From: Spirogloea muscicola
Lineage: Eukaryota > Streptophyta > Zygnematophyceae > Spirogloeales > Spirogloeaceae
Assembly (NCBI GenBank): GCA_009602725.1
Contig: WELB01000309.1
Span: 8,177 to 26,941, forward strand
Reading direction: 5' to 3'
Length of the DNA stretch: 18,765 bases
Shown here in pieces: positions 1 through 8,600 of this stretch. Both the position numbers and the translations under genes were made by a program. The notes beneath the pieces were generated by a model that was not told where the DNA came from, made no database searches, and saw nothing but the letters and a program-made list of their open reading frames with translations. Positions within the stretch are counted from its first letter, which is position 1; each line of letters opens with the position of its first letter.

Positions 1-209
1 CCTTGCACCAGAAAGCTGGGCGAGCTCTAGTAGGTGGCAGAAGGGCTCCGTTCCTGGCATCTAGTATTCATGCATCGAGTAGTGACCTTTATGTTTTGAC
101 CCGTGATTATTGAGCGGGTCAATCTGCTGTAGGTTATGTAGATTTGTAGATGTGCTTGCCTTTGTACCTGGCCATTTGGCCTACATTTCTTTCTAATACA
201 CGATCTTTT
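1..209 (+). repeat. 3' end of a dispersed coding repeat, left copy of a 209-bp direct repeat
   Basis: This segment recurs at 2369-2577 with only two differences that I can count. It reads through the last codons of a degenerate ORF ending L-T-R-D-Y with a TGA at 111-113, then a tail containing GTGCTTGCCTTTGTACCTGG. The left edge is cut by the window, so the repeat probably extends further. The same C-terminus and tail occur in the other copies listed here, so this is read as the 3' end of a repeat family and not as a functional gene. The 99% identity to the second copy implies a recent duplication. Confidence 0.75.
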
Positions 210-804
210 CTATCCTAATGGGCGAGCGCTTTCTTCTTTTCTTCCAAGAAAGTGGCTCTCCTATACGCGCCGAACATGCCGGCTCGCAGGAGGTCGTTAG
301 ATCAGGTCCGCTCTTCCCTTCAGGGGGATAGTTGTCCGGCAGCTAGTCTGTTGGATCTAAGGCTCCTCACTCGGCACTTCTGAGTCAACCATCCTCCCCC
401 TGTTCTGACATGGCATCTTCAGGCTTTGTAGCTGCTACACGCTTGTAGGCCCCTCCGAACCTTTGTCAATTATTTTCGGGCTAGCTTTTTGCAGCCCTTG
501 CCCCCATTGGGTGTGCCACTTTTTCCCTGTGTGCACAGCAAAGCATGTCCGCAGGCAACTCCGCAGCGTCGGCGTTGTGTGCTCCGCACTCGCACTGCAC
601 CACACCCGATGGTATTAGAAGCACCTGCTTTGTAACCACTTACGCGCATGTGAGATTTTCTGAGTTCTGGCCCCTTCGGACCTCGTCCTTCTGTTTTGGC
701 TGGACCACGGCCATCGCCTTCTTCTAATATAAGCTCTTCTGCATTGTAAGTGCTCCTCTTTCCGAGTTGGTTGCGCTATCCATGTTGAGGCTTCGCCAGA
801 AACC
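210..804. other. No gene recognised; degenerate repeat hairpin at 478-497
   Basis: No reading frame here shows coding-like codon use. The only structure is a hairpin of the dispersed family at 478-497 (GGGCT and AGCCC arms), preceded by a CCTCCGAACCTTTGT box. A weaker relative of the same box plus hairpin lies at about 671-712 (CCTTCGGACCTCGTCC followed by TTGGCTGG). Both are on the plus strand and both are eroded. Confidence 0.5.
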
Positions 805-1210
805 TTGTCCACACCTGGGTCACACGAGCTGGCCTTTCCGGCTTTGCTGTACCTTGTTCGCTATATTGTGGGCTGGCTGTTCACAACCCTCGGCCCCTTC
901 AACAGCCTACTCGAAAATGTTGCACCACATGAGGCTGTGCTTCTGGCTGATGTGGGCTTGCCGGCAGCACGTTTGTGCTTCTTGCGTCATTTTGTGTCAG
1001 CGTGTTTGCAGCTAGGCCAGGCTCATGCTGTGCACCAGAATAATGTACGAGCTTTAGTTGAAGGACGTGGAGTTTTGCATCCGTAAATCAATCATCGACA
1101 AGCGACCTCCACTTACTGATCCTTACCTACTGAGCGGGTCTGCTAAGCAGCAGGTGGCGTATATTTGTGGACGTGCTTGCCTCTGTGCTTGGCCACTTCC
1201 GCCAAGTACT
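805..1210 (+). pseudogene. Degenerate copy of the LTRGY coding repeat, with 3' tail
   Basis: An open stretch at 805-1086 carries the segments LLENVA, ADVGLPAARL, LRHFVSACLQ and QAHAVHQNNVRALVEG. These align in order with LLQNIA, AEMGLPAAYL, LRRRVSACLQ and ALHQKAGRALVGG in the copy ending at 2481. Downstream the frame is broken by a TAA. The DNA nevertheless continues into the shared landmarks CTACTGAGCGGGTC (from 1126) and a GTGCTTGCCT tail near 1182. It is read as a decayed member of the repeat family. The function of the ancestral protein is unknown. Confidence 0.5.
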
Positions 1211-1264
1211 GGCCCCCATGGCAGAGCTGCTTCATCTTCGATAGGGATACAGCTCTTTACTTTA

Positions 1265-1530
1265 AAAGAATGTACAAAGTCTGAAAAGGCCCGATGGCGC
1301 CTCTTTGATAAGAAGGAAAAACGCTTCCAGGAGAGGCGCGGTGGCTGTGAGAGGCCAGCCCAGAAAAAGAATGAACAAGGGGCCAGAGATAGTTATCCTT
1401 GACAGCGTTTTATGGGCTGGCCCTCAGCAGCCCTCGCCCCATTGGTTACTGAGCGGGCAAAATTGCTGATCGTTATGTAGGTCTAGAGATGTGCTTGCCT
1501 TTGTACTTGGCCATTTGGCCCACGTTTGTT
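1265..1530. repeat. Two short hairpin-bearing copies of the dispersed repeat, head to head
   Basis: A minus-orientation copy has its hairpin at 1343-1360 and the flank AGAAAAAGAATGAACAAGG. It is followed directly by a plus-orientation copy with hairpin 1414-1433, then TTACTGAGCGGG (1446-1457) and the tail GTGCTTGCCTTTGTACTTGG (from 1491). In the plus copy the hairpin is joined almost directly to the Gly-Tyr-stop end, without the ORF body. This suggests an internally deleted, non-autonomous form. Confidence 0.6.
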
Positions 1531-1755
1531 TCAAAATAAACAAAGTTGTTCATTGGCAGAGCTGCTGCTCTTCCATCGCCCTTCCAATAGATCCAATGAC
1601 ACATTTTCCCCTTTACAGAGTGCTTTTCTCATGTATGAGCTTCTACTTTATCTTGATAAAGTCACGCTTCCCGGCCTAATGGTTGCATCGACCTGATCAA
1701 TGGCCAGGTCACCTTTACATCCTAGACATGACCGGAGGTCACGACTTACTGCCAG

Positions 1756-1872
1756 GGCTGGAAGGAGCTGATTCAGATGTTTGCGGTGCCCAAGTATCAA
1801 AAGCTACCCTTCGTCCTGGATTACATGGAGGCGATGCCCAAGGGCTCGAGATGGCCGCAGTACCTCCAGGGC
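1756..1872 (+). other. Orphan exon-like fragment (unidentified protein)
   Basis: After a good acceptor (TTACTGCCAG at 1746-1755) there is a 39-codon frame to a TAG, with nearly every third codon position G or C. This is the codon style of the real exons further right. The peptide includes GWKELIQMFAVPKYQ and FVLDYMEAMPKGSRW. I do not recognise the family. An exon could end earlier at the GT inside CCGCAGTACC. In-frame stops occur just upstream, so this is an isolated exon or a gene fragment captured within the repeat block. Confidence 0.3.
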
Positions 1873-1892
1873 TAGCGAGGCGCGTTGTTCTT

Positions 1893-2033
1893 TACACCTT
1901 GAGCTCCGCCCTGATAGACCCGATGTTGACAACGGTGATCATGAACTTGACCATCGGGTTTCTTAATATGCTGAAGAGCACAGAACCATTGTACCTCGAC
2001 TTCGTCCTGTTCCCTATCCCGTGGCTGCTTTGT
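1893..2033 (+). other. Second orphan exon-like fragment, hydrophobic
   Basis: This stretch has GC-rich third positions in a different frame from the fragment at 1756-1872. It reads SALIDPMLTTVIMNL then TIGFLNMLKSTEPLYLDF and ends in a hydrophobic FPIPWLLC. The lack of codon bias on the opposite strand favours plus-strand coding. No splice pair joining it convincingly to its neighbour could be fixed. It may belong to the same unknown gene or to a repeat protein. Confidence 0.22.
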
Positions 2034-2204
2034 AGTCGCACTTACATATACCCCAAGCAAATTTATGCAATTCTGCTTCTTGTTCTTGTCGCTGTGACAC
2101 GTTTACGGCTGGCGGCCCATCGATCGTCGGCAGGGACAGCAATGAAGAGCTTGCCCGGGTGTAACCCTGCCGGGTAGCTTGCCTTTTTCGACAATCGACA
2201 TCTT

Positions 2205-2577
2205 TGGCTGTCTGGGTCCTCGCTTCCACACTCTGCTTCAAAACATTGCCAATCTAGGCTACACTCGACGCGCAGATGTGTTTCCGGCTGAGATGGGCTT
2301 GCCAGCTGCATATCTGTCGCTCTTGCGACGTCGAGTTTCGGCCTGTTTGCAGCGTGCTTAGGCTAGTGCCTTGCACCAGAAAGCTGGGCGAGCTCTAGTA
2401 GGTGGCAGAAGGGCTCCGTTCCTGGCATCTAGTATTCATGCATCGAGTAGTGACCTTTATGTTTTGACCCGTGGTTATTGAGCGGGTCAATCTGCTGTAG
2501 GTTATGTAGATTTTTAGATGTGCTTGCCTTTGTACCTGGCCATTTGGCCTACATTTCTTTCTAATACACGATCTTTT
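2205..2577 (+). pseudogene. Best preserved C-terminal copy of the LTRGY coding repeat
   Basis: The frame reads through LLQNIA, AEMGLPAAYL and RRRVSACLQ, meets one in-frame stop, then continues HQKAGRALVGG and SSSDLYVLTRGY with TGA at 2479-2481. A copy on the plus strand near 4950-5118 has the same order: RAGRALAA, then SDLHLLTRGY and a stop. The 3' portion 2369-2577 is the near-identical partner of 1-209 and includes the shared tail GTGCTTGCCTTTGTACCTGG. The ancestral function is not recognised. Disruption by a stop marks this copy as non-functional. Confidence 0.55.
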
Positions 2578-2945
2578 TCCTAGCTCGCAGTGGCCCTGAC
2601 GTCCTAACGTTTCGAGTCTCCCCTTCGCATTCAGCCATACGCGCCCGCCTAATGCCGCTCTCTGTACTCCCTTACTTGTTGCTGCTTTGCACATATTCTT
2701 ACTGAATATTGCACTACCCGTCTCTTCTTTGCGCTGCTTTGCGCTCACCTACCATCCATGTTCATCTCCGTCTCTGTCCAAAGCCGCACTTTCAGCACTA
2801 GCACTGGTTCGCCAAGAACCTCGTGCTGCTCAGCGTCAGGGGAAGTGGGACATCTGTTGACTTGCAATACATTGTTGCCCTGCAAAGAATACCCGCCCAT
2901 CACCTTGCCAGAGCTGCAGCAGCCGTGATCGTCCTGTCAGATAAG
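2578..2945. other. Intergenic stretch, no gene recognised
   Basis: No frame shows coding-like codon use or similarity to anything I recognise. It separates the repeat block from the 3' end of the minus-strand gene that follows. Confidence 0.5.
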
Positions 2946-2950
2946 TTACA
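2946..2950 (-). terminator. Candidate polyadenylation signal (TGTAA)
   Basis: TGTAA on the minus strand lies about 200 bp downstream of the stop codon of the minus-strand gene at 3147. TGTAA is the usual green-algal poly(A) signal. Five bases can occur by chance. Confidence 0.35.
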
Positions 2951-3146
2951 GCTGCCGAGAGCTTGCTGTGACAACATTCGCCTCCATTACCAAATAGCAC
3001 ACAGCTGATGACAAAGCGGCAGCCAGGAATCTGATGGGCCCGAGCCGAGTGCCTCAGGGTTCCACAACAATGGTGGCAAGGCTTGGCGCAGGCCCGGATG
3101 AGCAGGCGTGCCAGAAGTGGCCAGGTGTAGCAGGTGCTCGTCCCAC

Positions 3147-3686
3147 TCAGTACCGGAAGCTATCGGCGGGCGGGTAGTCGGGGAGAAAGCGGCCAGCACG
3201 CTCCTCAGCGCGCTCGCGGATGACCGCCAGCACTGGCTTGCGGAGGTGTGCACCCTCACGCTGCCGGCTGGCCACCAGATAGTCGTTAGCCGCCTCGGCA
3301 ACGCGCACGGTCGCCACGAACTTGTTCTCCGACTCGTCCACGATGTCCTCGGCGTCCTTGAGCACCTGCGCGCCACGTCCGCCCGCCACCGCCGCGAGGC
3401 GCCGCAGAGGCTCAGGGACACGGCACTGCCGCCACTTCGCGCACAGCAGCCACACATCCATAGCCCACTGATCTCAATTGCACCCATTTTCGGCGGCGGC
3501 AGTAGCAGCGATGGAGTTCCGGTGGCGGCGGCGTTGCTCACCTGCTTGCCAGCCTCCTCCCACTTGGCCTCCTGCGCCTCCAAGAACGGCCAGGCCGGGT
3601 CTGCCGCCCGGATCACAGGGTCCTTGCACCGCTGCCACGACGTACCGGTGGGGTCAGTCCATGGCGGCAGCCACCGGCCCGGCTCT
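3147..3686 (-). CDS. Unidentified spliced gene, two C-terminal exons
   Basis: Two minus-strand exons fit together. The upstream one, 3686-3542, encodes EPGRWLPPWTDPTGTSW, then CKDPVIRAADPAWPFLEAQ, and ends EEAGKQ at a clean donor (CAG, then GTGAGC). The downstream one starts at 3425 after GGCGGCAG (or at 3434 after GCGAAG; both keep frame). It encodes VLKDAEDIVDESENKFVATV, then VAEAANDYLVASRQREG and ends FLPDYPPADSFRY with TGA at 3147-3149. Third positions are strongly G/C and the charged helical composition looks like a real soluble protein. I do not recognise the family. The 5' end is unresolved: upstream frames to about 4025 are Ala/Pro-rich low complexity (GCC/GGC runs) and contain one ambiguous base at 4038. 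Reading the whole span as one unspliced 388-codon ORF is unlikely, because its downstream half loses coding character after the donor. Confidence 0.55.
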
Positions 3687-4153
3687 CTGAATTGGCCAGA
3701 CCCTGCCGCGTCGGCGGTATCAGCAAGACCGCGCGCGTGCAAGCTCCCGACGGGCTGCCCGCCTTCCCGTTGGCGGGCCGAGCTCAAGCAATTCTCCAAG
3801 GCCGGCGCCAACACAGGAGGCGGCCACGGCCGTGGAGGCGGCGGCAGCGGCGGCAGCGGCGGCGGCGGCTGAGAATTGGAGAGCCTGAAGTGGCGCTGCC
3901 GAATACCTGGCTGCCGCGTCTCGCCACGCGCGGGCCCTCTCTGGGCACCTCGCCGACGACGCCGCCGCCACCGCCGGCCCCCGCGAGCTGGCACCGCGTG
4001 GCAACCACGGCACGCCGCGGCGCACGGCCTGTTCTGCNTCTGCCTGAACAATGTATTGGCTTGAATTGGCCTCCCTTTCAATTCATGCGCCCCGCGCGCC
4101 TTCTCTCTCTTTGGGCTGGTCTTTCCCAGCCACCAGTCAATCTGGCCGCGCAT
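3687..4153 (-). other. Possible 5' exon(s) of the minus-strand gene; Ala/Pro low-complexity
   Basis: The minus strand at 4025-3720 is open in a frame containing LGELLELGPPTGRRAARREL and a poly-alanine run. A second frame, open to 4153, has a poly-proline run from the same GCC/GGC repeats. A phase-compatible donor (GCGCG, then GTCTTG) lies just before the acceptor at 3687, but the implied intron is only about 43 bp. The base at 4038 is N. The exon structure here cannot be settled by eye. Confidence 0.25.
4113..4151 (+). repeat. Hairpin copy of the dispersed repeat
   Basis: GGGCTGGTCTTTCCCAGCC (4113-4131) forms a six-base stem. The following CACCAGTCAATCTGGCCGCG is shared with the copy at 5189-5227. 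This is the plus orientation of the family, with no ORF body attached. Confidence 0.6.
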
Positions 4154-4203
4154 TCTTGATAAGGGAGGCCCCGGCAGATGACAGGACAGGCCCGAACAAT
4201 CTT

Positions 4204-4352
4204 GTGGCTCTGAGTGCGGCGAAGCGGCGCTGTGTGCGCGGTGACTCTGTGTGCGGCGAGGCGGCGCTGCGTGCGCGGCGGCTCAGTGTGCGACTAGGCG
4301 GCGCTGCGTGCGCGGCGGCTCTGTGTGCGGCAAGACGTTGCTGTGTGTGCAG
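4204..4352 (+). repeat. Four-copy 37-bp tandem repeat
   Basis: Units start at 4204, 4241, 4278 and 4315. Each runs from G(T/C)G(G/A)CTC to a GCGGCGCTG(T/C)GTGCGCG-type end, and the last unit is eroded. The array is GC-rich and lies in otherwise non-coding DNA. No protein frame through it looks selected. Confidence 0.8.
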
Positions 4353-4513
4353 CCAGGTGGAGCTGAGTGTTCGCCGGCTCTGTGCTTAATTAGGCAAGCT
4401 TTTGTGTTACTCTGAACTTTTTGTGACCATGTCTGCGTCTGCGTCTGCATCTGCGCCAAGACGGGGACGGTCTGCTGGTCCTCCCACATCAAGACAGGAA
4501 GTGGCTGTAAAAC

Positions 4514-4669
4514 ATGAAGGACAGGCACAGGATGCAGATCGTGAACAGCAGGTTCAGGCTGCAGGACAAGGAAGGCGAAGGCAGGCGGAGCAAGAAAACT
4601 TTCATTCCGGATGGCGGTGCACCGCCTCCTCGGCCTCCAACCCGCCCTGCCTCAGTGGAGTACAGCAGT
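4514..4669 (+). CDS. Exon-like short ORF (52 codons), gene unknown
   Basis: An ATG directly after an in-frame TAA opens a frame with very G/C-rich third positions: MKDRHRMQIVNSRFRLQDKE, then GEGRRSKKTFIPDGG and a proline-rich end, SVEYSS. It runs exactly to a consensus donor, GTGAGT at 4670-4675. Beyond it the frame loses codon bias. It looks like a first coding exon of a basic protein whose later exons I cannot place. Repeats occupy the next kilobase, so the gene may be interrupted or dead. A (TCTGCG)n run at 4429-4455 precedes it and gives an overlapping MSASASASAP frame without other support. Confidence 0.35.
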
Positions 4670-4900
4670 GTGAGTGCGGAGAGCGCACTTCAGACGCGGC
4701 ATTTTTGGCAGCTCACATGCTCAGGTGCGCACAGGGTGGGGAGCGGACAGGAACACACGACCTGCTGCAGAATGCGGTGTTTGGAATCTTTGTCTAGGCC
4801 GGTTACACGTTGGCGCTCGAGAATTCCAGCATCATGCCTCCGAGCCCTGTGGCGGATGGCCGCCTCCACACCCGGCGCGCCGATCTCGTCGCCAGCGCGT

Positions 4901-4934
4901 TCGGCGATGAGCCGAGGCCTCGGCTCATCGCCGA
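4901..4934. repeat. Perfect 34-bp palindrome
   Basis: The arm TCGGCGATGAGCCGAGG at 4901-4917 is followed with no spacer by its exact reverse complement at 4918-4934. The symmetry stops at 4900/4935. It lies just upstream of an LTRGY repeat copy. Confidence 0.9.
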
Positions 4935-4949
4935 CGTTGTCACGACTGA

Positions 4950-5118
4950 CTGCCTTGTCTTCCGAATGCGTTTGGCCATCTCGATGCAGCGGTCCCTTGC
5001 CTTCGCGGTTCACTTGCGCGCAGGCCGAGCTTTGGCGGCGGCCTCCGGCTTCCGTCAGGGCGACGTCTTTCCATCGTCTAGCTACTCAGACTTGCATCTC
5101 CTGACTAGAGGTTACTAA
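4950..5118 (+). pseudogene. LTRGY coding repeat, C-terminal copy with intact stop
   Basis: The frame reads VFRMRLAISMQRSLAFAV, then RAGRALAAASGFRQGDVF and YSDLHLLTRGY, with TAA at 5116-5118. This is the longest uninterrupted version of the shared C-terminus. Copies at 11848-11977, 2205-2481 and 1-113 align with parts of it. The frame is open upstream to 4810 but loses similarity there and crosses the palindrome at 4901. The family is not recognised. It is probably a remnant of a mobile element or of a repeated gene. Confidence 0.5.
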
Positions 5119-5149
5119 GCGTTCCCTGGCTGATGTCTCAGTCCTAGTC

Positions 5150-5345
5150 CTTCGCACTCCGGCTCCTTCAGACCTTGTTCATTCTTTTGGGCTGGCCTTT
5201 CCCAGCCACCAGTCAATCTGGCCGCGCTTTCTCTCTTCTCGTTGCCTAGGTGTTCCGCATGCGGCTATCCATCTCCTTCCAACGTTCCCAGGCTCACGCA
5301 TATGTGGGCATTAGTAGGCAGGCCAGGCTTTGGCTTTGGCTTGTA
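5150..5345 (+). repeat. Dispersed repeat copy: flank box, hairpin and start of coding part
   Basis: In order it has CTCCTTCAGACCTTGTTC, the hairpin GGGCTGGCCTTTCCCAGCC (5189-5207), CACCAGTCAATCTGGCCGCG, an acceptor-like TTGCCTAG, and VFRMRLSISFQRSQAHA in frame from 5249. This copy shows that the hairpin lies upstream of the coding part. The reading frame then diverges and no LTRGY end follows. Confidence 0.55.
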
Positions 5346-5436
5346 CTTCTGGGTCTCCTTCGTGGAAGAGCTCACTTTGTTTGGATAACCATTTGCCTCC
5401 CATTAAGAACAGCATCTTACATTTCTGGGGCGTCGA

Positions 5437-5628
5437 ATGAAGTATCCGTCGGAGCACCACCCAAGTGGCCTGGCTCCCAGCACGCCCATAAGAGTCGAAG
5501 TGCAGCTCAAAACGACACCCCCACCGCGTGGCGCCGCTGCTCAGCGGCCCCGCCGCGGAGCCCGCCGCAGCCCGCCGCGGAAGAAGCGCAGCCCGAGTGC
5601 AGCGGAAGCTTTAGTAAATAGGGTCTAA
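5437..5628 (+). other. Short Arg/Pro-rich ORF upstream of the amine oxidase
   Basis: These 63 codons have G/C-rich third positions: MKYPSEHHPSGLAPSTP, later RRGARRSPPRKKRSPSA, and the end ALVNRV. It stops 59 bp before the amine oxidase ATG. It could be an upstream ORF in that gene's 5' leader, or a last exon of the gene starting at 4514. Neither can be shown. Otherwise 5346-5686 holds nothing I recognise, and no clear TATA box is visible. Confidence 0.25.
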
Positions 5629-5686
5629 GGAGGCGAGACCGCGGGCCGGCAGCGGCCTCGGCTGGGGCGTACCGCTGCCGGCGGCC

Positions 5687-8600
5687 ATGGATCCGGCGGC
5701 CAGGGATCCCATGAACCCGGCGCTGGGCAATCCGGCGAGCCGACCCACGGTGCCGCCGCTGGACCAAGCTGCGGCCTCCAAGAGTGCGCCCGCCCTCACC
5801 GCCACCAGAACCCTGCCGCCGCTGATCGCGCTCCCAGCCTCCGTGCAGCTCTGTGCATCTAGAAATAAGAATCATGAGCGAATCGTGCGTGAAATCTAAG
5901 CAACAGCCTGATACAAATCACTACAAAGTCTACAGAAGCAAGAGATGCCGTTAAATCTCCCGATTTTGTGGCCATTCCACAGGGCTGACGCAGTCGTTTG
6001 CCCGCGCCCCGGTGCCGCACCCGCTGGACCCCCTGCACCCGCCGGAGATCGCCGTCGCCATCGCCACGGCCCGCATGACGGGCTCTACTCCAGAGGTGAG
6101 CGCCTCACAAGGACTCTACACAGCTAGCACCTGCACAATTGTTGCCGTGACAAATCTGACAAGTGGGAAGTGCATGAAAGGACCGCAGGCTTGGCCCCCT
6201 GCTTCACACGGTGACTAGCCAAGTGCTACCTCCTGCCGAGCTCTCGGCCGGACTGCAATTAAAGTTAGCTCAAGCTTCAAAGACAGCACCACATTCTTTG
6301 TTGCTCTACATCCAGGGCCTTGGCGTTGAACGACAAAGGACTATCTCGCTCTGGACCATGACATGATTCAGTGTTGAGATTTAGGTTTGAGGATAGTGGC
6401 TAAACCCCAACCCCTGACCTGCACTGATCGAGTGCCCCTCCTCCCCTCCTCTCTCCCTGATCTTCTTCCCCCCTCTCTCTCCCACTCTCTCTCTCCCTCC
6501 CTCCCTCCCTCCCTCCCCCCCGTCCCCCCTTGTCCCCACCTTCTCTCCCACCTCCACCTCCACTCCCTCCTCTCTCTCGGCGCCTGCAGGTCCGTGATGC
6601 AATGCGCATAGTGGAGTGCAGCCTGCACGAGCCGTCCAAGGACGTGGTGGCCATGGCCGACGCGCACTTCTTCCCGCCCTTCCGGCAGGACTGGCACCTG
6701 CCCGAGCGCACGCGGAGCGGCCCCGCGGCGCCGCCAGCCCTGCCCAACCGCCAGGCCCGGGTGATCCTGTACAACAAGAAGACCAACGAGACGACCGTGC
6801 TGGTCGTGGAGCTCCTAGAGGTCAAAGCAGCACCGCGCAGTGGCCATTCGCGTGGCAAGGTCGTGAGTGCCGAGGTCGTTCCTGATGTACAACCGCCCAT
6901 GGTAAGGATCGCAAGCATACCAGCATCACTATCATGTCTTGTATTCTTTTGAGTCTGTTCATTCCTAAGGCAGAACAGTATCAACAATACCTGCATATGA
7001 AAGTGAGTGCTGGTACTATTTACATGCATTCAGACGTGCGAGTAGTATCAAATCAGTTATCTTTCTTCAATTAGATCACACATGTACAGACTTCAACGTA
7101 TATAGATACACGCATGCAAAGTGGCATGTATTAGAACAACTTAGCAAGTACTTTTGGTAAGTGTGTGTGTGAGTGTGTCTCCGACAGATTCACAGGAGCT
7201 GAGTATACATTAAGCAACTAAGCATTGCAGCAACACCTCAGAAGACTTTTCTGTATACTGTGGACCTTAGGATGCAGAGGAGTACGCAGAGTGCGAGGCT
7301 GTTGTGAAGGCCCACGTCCCGTTTGTCGATGCAATGAGGAAGAGGGGTGTGGAGGACATGGAGCTCGTCATGGTTGACCCCTGGTACTGCTCCTCCTCTG
7401 AGTCGTCTGCAGGCGCCAATGCTGTGCTCAAAGGTTCATCTAATAGTCACCTTGTAATAATTGAAATAGAAGATGGACAGCAGCTCAAGCATCAGCTCAT
7501 GGCCTGTGACAAGAGGCCATAGACTATGGGCTTCAGTTGACGTATTCGTCATGTAGCTATGCTTAAGGCTGGCATGTCCGCAGGTGTGTAGGATATTTTG
7601 ACGAGCGCGACGACCCGGCGCAGCGCCTGGCGAAGCCGCTGGTCTTCTGCCGCACGCCCAGCGAGCGCCAGCTCCTAGACAACGGCTACGCGCGGCCGGT
7701 GGAGGGCCTGCACATCCTCGTCGACCTGCGCCACATGCGCATCCTGGAGTTCGAAGACCGGCAGCTCGTGCCGCTGCCGCCGCCGGACCCTCTTCGCAAC
7801 TATACGGACGAGAGCTCCCGCGGCACCTTCCCTGATCGCGCCGATGTCCGGCCCCTCCTCATCACGCAGCCTGAGGGCCCGAGCTTCCGTGTCACAGGCC
7901 ATGCGGTTGACTGGCAGAAGGTGCGTTCCTTGCAATTCTCCATATTACACTGACCATCAACCGTAGCACACTTAGAAATGTACTTTAGTTGCATGCCTGT
8001 GCAGTGGGAATCGCGACTGGAGCTCTGTATTGCATGGCCTATAGCAGACCACTCATATGGTTCTTAGTCAAAGTTTAGACCGAAATAGTAGTATACTGAT
8101 TGATTTATTCATTCATTTAGTATGTTATTGATATCTTTCCCTGGTGTCGTCCACTTATTCTGGACTCTCAGTCCCTCAGCATGTGGTGTGCTTTGTTGTT
8201 GTTGTCGTGCAGTGGAGTTTCAGGGTGGGCTTCACGCCCCGGGAGGGCCTCGTGCTCCACAGTGTGGCATATGACGATGGAAGCCGCGGGAGGCGGAGCA
8301 TTGCAAACCGGCTGAGCTTCTGCGAGATGGTAGTCCCTTATGGAGATCCCAGCGAGCCGCACTACAGGAAGAACGCGTTTGATGCTGGGGAGGACGGGCT
8401 GGGGAAGAATGCACATTCGCTGAAGAAGGTGATATGTGCGCCGGTTGCCACCATGTGTTCTGTTGATAAGAACGTGCTTCGGTTGTACCGTTCATACCGG
8501 CATGTGCACACACCCTAGACCATAAACCCTCAATTTTAATTGTGAACCTAAACCTAAACCCAATTTCCTGTAAGTATTCGTCAGCGAGCTAGTGACCACT

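Noticed and set aside
1-2577. LTR retrotransposon bounded by 209-bp LTRs
   Set aside because: No TG...CA ends, primer-binding site, polypurine tract or gag/pol domain is seen between them. The repeats themselves contain an ORF end plus tail found elsewhere as non-LTR copies.
2987-4153. Single 388-codon minus-strand ORF
   Set aside because: Only the 3686-3542 part has coding character in this frame. A clean donor at 3541 and strong coding in another frame from 3425 show that it is spliced. The rest is low-complexity or out-of-frame read-through, and it crosses an N.
4204-4352. CRISPR-like array
   Set aside because: The units are directly adjacent with no spacers, and the sequence is eukaryotic. 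It is a minisatellite.
4429-4797. MSASASASAP ORF with a CxC...HxxxC zinc-finger-like stretch (QCECGERTSDAAFLAAHMLRC)
   Set aside because: The spacing (C-x-C) does not fit standard fingers. The ORF start is a simple TCTGCG repeat, and codon bias in 4514-4669 supports a different frame.
4690-5013. Minus-strand ORF with a stretch of GC-rich third positions (AERAGDEIGAPGVEAAIR)
   Set aside because: It runs through the palindrome and antisense to an LTRGY copy. Splice signals are weak (CAGCAG, then GTCGTG) and there is no recognisable family.
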